Shown here in pieces: positions 1-5,650 of a stretch of DNA of 11,857 bases. The stretch is taken from assembly GCA_002731985.1 (NCBI GenBank), contig PCCT01000001.1:6658-18514 (forward strand), written 5' to 3'. Under the pieces are notes generated by a model. It saw nothing but the letters and a program-made list of their open reading frames with translations, had not been told where the DNA came from and did not search any database. Source of the stretch: Nitrospinota bacterium. Its GTDB lineage: Bacteria > Nitrospinota > Nitrospinia > Nitrospinales > VA-1. Position numbers and translations under genes: made by a program. Every line of letters starts with the position of its first letter. Positions within the stretch are counted from its first letter, which is position 1.

Positions 1-2
1 TG

Positions 3-272
3 GCGGGTGTAGTACAACTTCAACCTGAAGTTTGTAAATGGATTAAATCAGTACCGGGGTACGAATTGATTATCAAAGAATGTGGCGAGGATGGGTTGGG
101 CTATATAGCGAATAACAGTGCGGTTTCTCTTGTGATTTCTAATCAGGTAAGGAGTGTCATGGAAGGAATGATGGTGGGCAGTCTTTTGGCCAGCATGGAT
201 TTGCCGCTTCCCGGTGGGCCAATCAGAAGTATGTTGTGTTCACCCGAACCCTTTGAAGGGGTCATCCTATAG
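3..272 (+). CDS. 3' end of an unidentified reading frame entering from the left edge
   Basis: A plus-strand frame is open from base 3 to a TAG at 270-272, with no start inside the window other than weak TTG/ATG codons. Residues encoded by about 3-125 look protein-like (for example [20 protein letters not shown]), but I do not recognise a family. From about 128 on, the same frame is simply the antisense of a ComM/YifB Walker-A remnant on the other strand. If the frame is a real gene, its C-terminus is therefore chimeric or read-through. It may equally be non-coding. Low confidence. Confidence 0.25.
   Translation, partial: AGVVQLQPEVCKWIKSVPGYELIIKECGEDGLGYIANNSAVSLVISNQVRSVMEGMMVGSLLASMDLPLPGGPIRSMLCSPEPFEGVIL
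128..265 (-). pseudogene. Remnant of a ComM/YifB-type Mg-chelatase-like AAA ATPase
   Basis: The minus strand encodes [20 protein letters not shown] followed by [10 protein letters not shown]. This is the Walker-A block of the YifB/ComM family, whose members read [19 protein letters not shown] then RLPTILP. Directly after it comes an in-frame TGA (143-145). The frame then resumes with LEITR, which resembles the family's LEITRIHS stretch, and degenerates with a further stop. Upstream of the Walker block the usual KGQEHAKRALE segment is absent. Intact members are about 500 residues, so only about 45 codons are recognisable. I infer a decayed fragment, because no flanking ComM domains are visible on either side. 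Confidence 0.6.
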
Positions 273-323
273 GCAGGTTGATATGATGAGGAACGATAGT
301 TTTTCTCTGGCAGAATATAGTGC

Positions 324-1328
324 TTAGGGATTCTGTGGCGCTGAAGCCTCTTCTTCCGGTTCGGGGAGTGGTTTTTGCGGAAAAAAGTTTCTCAGCAAGA
401 TGAAAATATATCCTGTTCCCGCGAGGGGTAGTAGGTAGCACAGGTGCTGGACAAGGGCCAGCGCCAGAGCTTGCTCGGGAGCGATGCCTAGATGCTGGTA
501 GATGAAAAACACGGTTGCTTCATAAACACCCAAATTTCCTGGAGCCAAAGGAACCATGGTTGTCAAATTTAGAGCGGCTAGTATGAGCAGGACACTCCAG
601 ATCGGCAGGTCAATTCCAAAACTTTTCTGTACTCCCCAAATCGCAATCGCTTCACATAACTTCATCCCGTAAGCCAGTATCACGCCATATAAAAAAGTCC
701 GCAAGCTACGAAGTCCTTCTAGCTGATGACCCCAGCGTGAAACAAAGTGGATGATTTTCTCTTTAAGTGTCCTATTGTGACCCGGGTCAGTTTCTTTGTA
801 ATCGTGAAAACGGTGGGCGAGATATAAAAGAACGTACAGAAAACAGAAAACGATAATGACTAATCCGATGATCCCCTGTTTCATCAATGGGGGAAGAGGG
901 GTGAGCCAGGCCACGATAAGCAGGACTGTAAGCTTGCCGATTCCCTCGGCGAGTTGATCGAGTGACATGACCGAAAGAGCGGCGGAGTGTCCAACGCGTT
1001 CTCTTTTTGCTAACAGGAAAACTCCAAGAGCGTGTCCACCGGGAAACGGAAGCGTATTCATCGCGGTACACATTAGTGCGTTGATCTCGAACATCCGTTT
1101 GTATGAAACGGTGAGTTTGGCGGGTAGGAATAGAATCCATTGTTCGGCCCATAAAAAGAAAATGAAGAAATGTCCCGTAACCCCCAGCAGAAGCCACAAG
1201 GGATGTGCCTCCTTGATTTCCTTCCACGCGTGTTCCAGTTCAATTCCACGAAAGCACAGGTAGAGCAGGTAGGTTGCTATGACCCACGCGATCAATAGGA
1301 AAATCTTCTTTTTTCTTCGGTTAGGCAT
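324..1328 (-). CDS. Lysylphosphatidylglycerol synthase-like transmembrane protein (UPF0104/AglD type)
   Basis: This is a 334-residue multi-span inner-membrane protein. It has a basic N-terminus (PNRRKKK) and about seven to eight hydrophobic segments. The two hallmark loops of the family are present: [12 protein letters not shown] at residues 91-102 and [12 protein letters not shown] at 260-271, the latter followed by an [15 protein letters not shown] helix. The family corresponds to the flippase/transmembrane half of MprF without the soluble aminoacyl-transferase domain. Stand-alone members are common, and their substrates (lipid-linked glycans, hopanoids or phospholipids) are mostly unproven, so only the membrane fold is supported. 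The C-terminus is proline- and glutamate-rich and probably cytoplasmic. ATG start; only a distant AAGG lies upstream. It is the last gene of the minus-strand run and starts 68 nt after the cysteine-cluster gene. No clear terminator was seen after it. Confidence 0.85.
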   Translation of the reverse strand: MPNRRKKKIFLLIAWVIATYLLYLCFRGIELEHAWKEIKEAHPLWLLLGVTGHFFIFFLWAEQWILFLPAKLTVSYKRMFEINALMCTAMNTLPFPGGHALGVFLLAKRERVGHSAALSVMSLDQLAEGIGKLTVLLIVAWLTPLPPLMKQGIIGLVIIVFCFLYVLLYLAHRFHDYKETDPGHNRTLKEKIIHFVSRWGHQLEGLRSLRTFLYGVILAYGMKLCEAIAIWGVQKSFGIDLPIWSVLLILAALNLTTMVPLAPGNLGVYEATVFFIYQHLGIAPEQALALALVQHLCYLLPLAGTGYIFILLRNFFPQKPLPEPEEEASAPQNP

Positions 1329-1396
1329 TTTCTAAACGGGACCTTATGGACGTATTGAGGCAGTTGTCTCAGGAGTATGGACGCAGGATAAAAGCG

Positions 1397-2116
1397 TCAC
1401 TTCCTCTTTTTACTTTTTTCCTGCCAGAGAATGAGCCAGTGCTGCAATAACTTTAGAGGCTGGACGCCCTGGAATTTTCTGCGTTTGAATTTAGGGGTTT
1501 GGTCGTGTTGTATTTTCGCTATCACTGTGGCACCGACGGCTTCTTCGATCACCACTCCACGTTGGGCATGTTCAAGCTTTTTTGAACTGCATTGTTCGCG
1601 AAAGGCTACAACCAGACGGCAGTCGAGAGGCCGGTCCTGATAAATAATACAGGCGTGGTCATCGTCCAGAAACGGACAGGGTTGGTTGATGACCAGGCGG
1701 TGCCAGTCAATTTGTTCCAGATTATTTTTGGAACGCAATGCTTCACGCACACGATTAATCGTGCGTTGCGCCCGTTCGATAATTATGTTGAGGTCGATTC
1801 CGTTTTCTTTGACATGATTTAATATGCCGTCCCATTCCACCTGTGTCGCGGCGACGCCGGTATGACAGCAATGACCGCATCCTCTTTCACATTTAAGAGG
1901 CGGAATATTTTTATATGAGCGGTCCAGCAGTTGCCAGAACTTACGTAACGGGGTTGTTCCTTCCGCACGCGCTGTTTTGACAGAGTCTTCAGCTAGGATC
2001 GCGTATGCATTCTGGATGTCTTCCTCGGTGAACTTTCGTTGAAGGTAGTCCCCCAATTCTGCCGAGTCCGTCATTCCTTCAATGAATAGTCCGTTTACAT
2101 CACTTTTTAATGCCAT
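1397..2116 (-). CDS. YkgJ-type cysteine-cluster protein (CxxCxxCC family)
   Basis: This is a 239-residue soluble protein with the signature of the putative zinc/iron-chelating YkgJ family. Residues 76-84 read CERGCGHCC, and CPFLDDDHACIIYQDRPLDCR follows with cysteines 147, 156 and 166. There is an extra Cys176. Together these eight cysteines could bind a metal ion or Fe-S cluster. The biochemical function of the family is not settled. Residues 1-70 are an uncharacterised helical N-terminal extension, and the C-terminus is very basic (KSKKRK). The ATG start has no evident Shine-Dalgarno sequence. The gene sits between DUF1844 and LPG-synthase-like genes on the same strand, with 94 nt and 68 nt gaps, so co-transcription is possible but not shown. 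Confidence 0.82.
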   Translation of the reverse strand: MALKSDVNGLFIEGMTDSAELGDYLQRKFTEEDIQNAYAILAEDSVKTARAEGTTPLRKFWQLLDRSYKNIPPLKCERGCGHCCHTGVAATQVEWDGILNHVKENGIDLNIIIERAQRTINRVREALRSKNNLEQIDWHRLVINQPCPFLDDDHACIIYQDRPLDCRLVVAFREQCSSKKLEHAQRGVVIEEAVGATVIAKIQHDQTPKFKRRKFQGVQPLKLLQHWLILWQEKSKKRK

Positions 2117-2210
2117 GATTAAGTGCCGGGGTTTTATGATTTGGGGTAACGGTTAGCATTCCACAAACGGGGAACACAATATCTCAGCTTAGACAAGAAG
2201 AGAGGAGGGA

Positions 2211-2612
2211 TTATTCTTTTGTTTTGGCAACGTATTTTACCTGCAGCTCGTATATAAGTTGTTCTATGAGTTTATCTTCATCATCCGTCAGGTTGCCCTT
2301 TGTTTTTTCCCGCAACATCATTAGCATGTCAATTGTTTGCTGGACGGCGGGAAGGTTGACTTCTTTTTTACCCGTAGTGGGATCGGCCATGTCTCCCAGG
2401 TGGTAAAAGGCTGATGATGTGAGAGACATGATAAATGCGGAAAAATCGATTTGAAAAGGTTCGGCATGTTCTTCACCAGAAGAAGATTTTTTCTCCTGCG
2501 AGCCTTTTGTTTCCTGATCATCCACCGAAGCGGCTTCATCTTCCGATATTTGAGAAGATCGCTTGTCCTTGATAACAAAACCTTCGCCTTCTGCCTTATC
2601 ACCTTCGCTCAT
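2211..2612 (-). CDS. DUF1844 family protein
   Basis: This is a 133-residue protein in two parts. Residues 1-52 are acidic, low-complexity and probably disordered. Residues 53-125 are the conserved DUF1844 domain, with FQIDFSAFIMSLTSSAFYHLG, then a GKKEVNLPAVQQTIDMLMMLREKT stretch read in two pieces, and ending LTDDEDKLIEQLIYELQVKY. DUF1844 proteins occur widely in Deltaproteobacteria, Nitrospinota and related phyla, and their role is unknown. No signal peptide or definite membrane span was seen. ATG start with a weak GAGA upstream. Only 25 nt separate it from the end of the preceding small membrane protein, so the two are likely one transcript. Confidence 0.85.
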   Translation of the reverse strand: MSEGDKAEGEGFVIKDKRSSQISEDEAASVDDQETKGSQEKKSSSGEEHAEPFQIDFSAFIMSLTSSAFYHLGDMADPTTGKKEVNLPAVQQTIDMLMMLREKTKGNLTDDEDKLIEQLIYELQVKYVAKTKE

Positions 2613-2637
2613 AGGGTCTCGATTCCAAGATAAATGT

Positions 2638-2874
2638 TTATTCTTTTTCCTGCCCGATCAGTAGCCTGACAGATATTCCCAGTACAATCATGATGAGTCC
2701 GAGCATGAGAGTGAGATATCCATCCCCCTCAATGAACTCCATGTAAGATTTTCCAACAATAGGCCATTGCCTGATGATACCAATGACAGCGCAAACTGTC
2801 CCCAGCATGGTAAGAAACCTTTTCATCCAAAGGATACTGCGCTCTTCCTCTTCTTCATCAATTTCGTTTTCCAT
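2638..2874 (-). CDS. Small two-span membrane protein of unknown function
   Basis: This is a 78-residue protein with an acidic N-terminal tail (ENEIDEEEEE). It has two hydrophobic helices at about residues 19-35 and 53-73, separated by a short loop (PIVGKSYMEFIEGDG), and a short polar C-terminus. I do not recognise a named family. A GAGGG lies about 12 nt upstream of the ATG. It is the first gene of the minus-strand run, directly upstream of the DUF1844 gene, and is divergent from the tatT-dctP pair. Its size, composition and position support a real gene, but nothing fixes its function. Confidence 0.65.
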   Translation of the reverse strand: MENEIDEEEEERSILWMKRFLTMLGTVCAVIGIIRQWPIVGKSYMEFIEGDGYLTLMLGLIMIVLGISVRLLIGQEKE

Positions 2875-2952
2875 TGTGAAGCAAACCCTCTTGAGGCAGA
2901 TTGGATTATGGTGACAGGTTACCAGCGGAACATCTGAAAACCAAGCCTGATG

Positions 2953-3040
2953 TGAATTTTACGTAAGAAATGCCAACACCTCAAGCAAAAAATATCGGCA
3001 CATCAAGTAGGAATTGTTAGCACATCACTTAAAAAATACC
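2953..3040. repeat. Four imperfect 22-bp tandem repeats upstream of tatT
   Basis: Units run 2953-2974, 2975-2996, 2997-3018 and 3019-3040 with exact 22-nt periodicity. Seven columns (4, 7, 9, 13, 16, 17, 19) are identical in all four units. Units 2 and 4 match at 16 of 22 positions, and units 1 and 4 at 14 of 22. The core is CACATCA (CACCTCA in unit 2, degenerate in unit 1), and an inverted TGATGTG sits just before the array at 2948-2954. A 22-bp period places each site on about the same helix face, as expected for an array of regulator binding sites. Regulation of the divergent genes is inference. Confidence 0.5.
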
Positions 3041-3098
3041 AGGCAGAACGGTGAAACTATGTCAAAATATAAGTGTTTTGGATATTACGAGGATACTT

Positions 3099-3962
3099 AT
3101 GCTCAGAGTTGCGGGTTTTATATTTTTTTGCCTCATGTTTCTGGATTCGTGTTCCACTCAGCGCATGGCGGCACAGATGGCTTTCCCATTGATACAGGGG
3201 CAGTATATCGCAATGCAGGAGGAGGCGGATATTGGTCTTGCCGCGAAGGCCATACCCTCTAACTTGAAAATGATGGAAGGATTGCTCAAGGGTGACGAGA
3301 CAAGCACATCCATCCTGAATCATCTGGCAGAAGGTTTTTGCAGTTACTCTTTCAGTTTTGTTGAAGACGGTGAACCGGAAAGAGCATCGGCTTTGTATCA
3401 GAGAGGAAGAGACTACGCAGTTCGATCACTTGTCGAAAGTTCTTCAGTCGGTGACCTGCTGGCGTTGACCGGGAAGGAATTTCAGTCAGCGTTGAAGAAG
3501 ACCAACGTAAACGACCTTCCCGCATTGTTTTGGATGGGACAGTGTTGGTCCGGATGGCTCATGCTCAACCTGGGGAGTCCGGAAACTTTCGCCGATATCT
3601 CTCGCGTGGAATGGCTGATGAAGCGGAATGTTGAGCTGGATGAAGCTTATCATTACGCCGGGCCTCATTTGGCTCTTGGAGGATTCTACGGAAGCCGCAC
3701 AAAAATGCTCGGCGGTAATCCCGAACAGGCCCGGCTTCATTTTGAACGTGGCCTGGAGCTGAACCAGCGCAAGTTTTTACTCATCCAGTTGATATACGCC
3801 AAAACCTATGCCGTTCAGTCACAGGACAAAGAATTGTTTGAACGTTTGCTTAAAGAAATTTTAGAATCACATTCAAACGCACTGCCTGAACAACGGCTGG
3901 CAAACGAAGTGGCTAAACAGAAAGCACGGAACTTATTGGATATGGCTGATGAGCTATTTTAA
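3099..3962 (+). CDS. TRAP transporter TatT component family lipoprotein
   Basis: With the ATG at 3099 the protein is 287 residues. This start is preferred over the in-frame GTG at 3051 because GAGG (3089-3092) lies 6 nt upstream and it yields a proper signal peptide. The N-terminal hydrophobic stretch ends in a lipobox-like LDSC (Cys18), suggesting lipidation. The rest is helical, TPR-like and typical of TatT, with ALFWMGQCWSGW at residues 142-153 and GPHLALGGFYGSRTKMLGG from about 188. In Treponema pallidum TatT (Tp0956) is a trimeric TPR lipoprotein that binds the DctP-type protein Tp0957; that is family knowledge. Here its stop codon lies inside the start of dctP, so the two are translationally coupled. 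It is probably periplasm-facing. Confidence 0.85.
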   Translation: MLRVAGFIFFCLMFLDSCSTQRMAAQMAFPLIQGQYIAMQEEADIGLAAKAIPSNLKMMEGLLKGDETSTSILNHLAEGFCSYSFSFVEDGEPERASALYQRGRDYAVRSLVESSSVGDLLALTGKEFQSALKKTNVNDLPALFWMGQCWSGWLMLNLGSPETFADISRVEWLMKRNVELDEAYHYAGPHLALGGFYGSRTKMLGGNPEQARLHFERGLELNQRKFLLIQLIYAKTYAVQSQDKELFERLLKEILESHSNALPEQRLANEVAKQKARNLLDMADELF

Positions 3963-4956
3963 TAGATTAACCAAGCTGTTTTTACTCACGGCAGTATTAT
4001 TTTTTGTCGGCAACGCGGGGCAGGTGTTTGCGGGTGATAAAGAGATCATCAAATTTGCCACACTCGCTCCCGAAGGAACTGCCTGGATGAAAGAGATGCA
4101 CGCCCTGGCAAATGAAGTGAAGAAGGTGACCGGCGGCGCTGTGAAATTTAAATTTTATCCCGGCGGCGTTTCAGGCGACGAAAAAGATGTGATACGAAAA
4201 ATGCGTATCGGTCAACTGCACGGTGCCGGGTTCACCGGTGTTGGGCTCGGCGAAATTTTGCCCGAGGTACGAGTTTTCGATATCCCGTTCCTTTTTGAGA
4301 CAGACGAGCAGGTCAATAAAATATATGACCTGTTGAACGATCACTTTGTCAAACAATATGACAAGAAAGGATATGTGCTACTCGGTTGGGTTCCCGTCGG
4401 CTGGGTGCATATATTCTCAGCGAATAAAATTGAATCAGTCGGCGATCTAGTGAAATCCAAACCCTGGATGTGGGAAGGTGATCCACTGGTTCAGGAAGCC
4501 TATTCTGCGATGGACGTGAAGCCTGTGCCCCTGTCCGTGACCGATGTTCTCATGTCGCTCCAAACGGGAATGATAGATACCGTCTACGGTTCATCGCAGG
4601 CCGTGCTGGCTTTGCAATGGTTCACCCGCGTGAAACACATGGCCGCCTTGAGGATGGGTTACGCAACGGGCGGAGTATTGGTTTCTAAGCGAAAATTTAA
4701 AAAACTTTCCGGCGAACACCAGAAAGTCCTTCTTGAAGTGAGTCAAAAACATTTGAAAATTCTCGCGGGAAAAATACAGGAAGACAACCGGCGTTCCGTA
4801 GACGTTATGGTGAAAAACGGTATCCAGATAATCCCCGTTGTTTCAGACGCTGAAAAAGAAAAATTCCGCAAAGCCGGAACTCTGGCCAGAAAGAACCTCA
4901 CAGGCCGATTATTTTCAAAGGAAATTCTCGACCAGGTTTTGTCCAACCTGCAATAA
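3949..4956 (+). CDS. dctP: TRAP-type solute-binding protein, DctP family
   Basis: This is a 335-residue periplasmic binding protein. A signal peptide spans residues 1-28, with likely cleavage after VFA. The mature part begins KEIIKFATLAPEGTAWMK, a classic DctP opening, and contains PGGVSGDEKDVIRKMRIGQL, IPFLFETDEQ and MIDTVYGSSQAVLALQW. The ligand-contacting segment that normally reads GxKIRV is KSKPWMWEGDP (about 169-179), so the usual carboxylate-binding arginine appears to be missing. The start overlaps the end of tatT by 14 nt. No DctQ or DctM permease gene follows; the next gene is convergent. The substrate cannot be told from sequence. A hydrophobic ligand, as proposed for TatT-linked systems, is a reasonable guess. 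Confidence 0.9.
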   Translation: MSYFNRLTKLFLLTAVLFFVGNAGQVFAGDKEIIKFATLAPEGTAWMKEMHALANEVKKVTGGAVKFKFYPGGVSGDEKDVIRKMRIGQLHGAGFTGVGLGEILPEVRVFDIPFLFETDEQVNKIYDLLNDHFVKQYDKKGYVLLGWVPVGWVHIFSANKIESVGDLVKSKPWMWEGDPLVQEAYSAMDVKPVPLSVTDVLMSLQTGMIDTVYGSSQAVLALQWFTRVKHMAALRMGYATGGVLVSKRKFKKLSGEHQKVLLEVSQKHLKILAGKIQEDNRRSVDVMVKNGIQIIPVVSDAEKEKFRKAGTLARKNLTGRLFSKEILDQVLSNLQ

Positions 4957-4972
4957 GTTCCCACAGAGTTTT

Positions 4973-5002
4973 CTCGTTCCCACGCTGGAGCATGGGAGCG
5001 AG
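4973..5002. repeat. 30-nt hairpin palindrome, dispersed-repeat type
   Basis: CTCGTTCCCACGC pairs with GCATGGGAGCGAG across a TGGA loop, a 13-bp stem with one G-T wobble and one mismatch. The motif resembles the GTTCCCACGCTCCAGCGTGGGAAC elements scattered in intergenic regions of many bacterial genomes. It lies just after the stop of dctP in a convergent spacer. Only one copy occurs in this window, so its repetitive nature rests on recall. Confidence 0.5.
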
Positions 5003-5009
5003 ATAAAAA

Positions 5010-5029
5010 CCCCTCTTTTTAAAGAGGGG
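5010..5029. terminator. Bidirectional hairpin terminator between convergent genes
   Basis: CCCCTCTTT (5010-5018) pairs with AAAGAGGGG (5021-5029). On the minus strand the hairpin is followed by a T-run (GTTTTTAT), as for an intrinsic terminator of the Tll0287-like gene. It sits between the dctP stop at 4956 and the minus-strand stop at 5056, and could stop transcription from both sides. The flanking GGGGCTGGGGTGATTT also resembles dispersed intergenic repeats. Confidence 0.55.
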
Positions 5030-5055
5030 CTGGGGTGATTTCAAGCTTTCTTTCA

Positions 5056-5415
5056 TTAACAAAAATTAACGAACCTTTTCCCGATCCGAGCACCATACAT
5101 TATCCTGATCCCCCTACTGTTGGACAGTTCCGAAGAAAGCGCAAGAAACTGGACGGGCAGGGGAAGGGTATTTTTCGATGCCCAGTTTTCCGTAGCGTGA
5201 AGGGAAATCTTTTTACCCAGTCGCTCGACAATGTAGCGAGAATAAGCACTGCGCCCCGCGTTGACTACCGCATGAACATAATCAGCGGCCCACCGGGCGG
5301 GAACCCCCGCTCTTTTCTGCGCGTTGTCGGCATTAGCTACTTTAGGAGACGGCGAGCAAGTAAAGATGAAAGCAAATATAAGAAGCGTTGGATAAAACTT
5401 GATATCGGTATGCAT
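5056..5415 (-). CDS. Tll0287-like (DUF3365) domain protein, apparently C-terminally shortened
   Basis: This is a 119-residue protein with an N-terminal signal sequence. A hydrophobic stretch ends in FIFTC (Cys20), so it may be a lipoprotein. It carries the first half of a Tll0287-like domain: AADYVHAVVNAGRSAYSRYI then VERL (about 43-66), followed by ENWASKNTLPLPVQFLALSSEL (about 76-98, read in two pieces). Full domains continue for several dozen residues past this point. Here the frame ends after about 20 unrelated residues at a TAA, suggesting truncation or decay. A GGGGGG run lies about 8 nt upstream of the ATG. Family members are sensory or heme-linked periplasmic domains, but this fragment shows no CxxCH motif. 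Identification by motif memory; moderate confidence. Confidence 0.6.
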   Translation of the reverse strand: MHTDIKFYPTLLIFAFIFTCSPSPKVANADNAQKRAGVPARWAADYVHAVVNAGRSAYSRYIVERLGKKISLHATENWASKNTLPLPVQFLALSSELSNSRGIRIMYGARIGKRFVNFC

Positions 5416-5650
5416 GGCAGAAGCCCCCCGTAAGTGCAGATTCGGGAACGCCCAAAGAAAACTTGGAAAAGGGACTGTCTACCTAATATAAGCCCATGCA
5501 CATTTATTTCAATGTTGGGGGAGAGGAATTTTTAAGGTTAAAAACAGAAAAATAAAATGAGTGTAATAATCGAGGAAGGCAGTGATATGGGCGATTTAGA
5601 GGATGTTCTCTTTTATGAGTCTACGTCCTACGGGGAAAATGGATGGCAGT
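5416..5650. other. Intergenic region between the Tll0287-like gene and oleC
   Basis: 235 nt without a supported gene. It contains the putative minus-strand promoter at 5485-5512 and an A/T-rich tract around 5530-5556. A plus-strand frame of 51 codons (5557-5712) runs into the antisense of oleC and has no ribosome binding site. No hairpin terminator for oleC was seen. Confidence 0.5.
5485..5512 (-). promoter_or_regulatory. Putative sigma70 promoter for the Tll0287-like gene
   Basis: Read on the minus strand, TTGAAA (5507-5512) and TATATT (5485-5490) are separated by 16 nt. Each hexamer matches consensus at 5 of 6 bases. It would give a leader of about 60 nt before the ATG at 5415. Confidence 0.4.

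Noticed and set aside
787..1227. 146-codon minus-strand frame
   Set aside because: It lies wholly within the LPG-synthase-like gene in another frame of the same strand, has a low-complexity basic composition, and shows no family motif.
2997..3030. Sigma54 promoter upstream of tatT
   Set aside because: GGCAC is present but the GC element at the required spacing is not, so the -24/-12 pattern fails.
2953..3040. CRISPR array
   Set aside because: The 22-nt units are contiguous with no unique spacers, and the copies are imperfect, so it is a tandem repeat and not a CRISPR array.
3051..3098. GTG start giving a longer TatT protein
   Set aside because: The extra 16 residues delay the signal peptide, and the ATG at 3099 has a well-placed GAGG, so the shorter form is preferred.
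5035..5433. 132-codon plus-strand frame over the Tll0287-like gene
   Set aside because: It is antisense to a frame with recognisable domain motifs and a signal peptide, and has no motif of its own.
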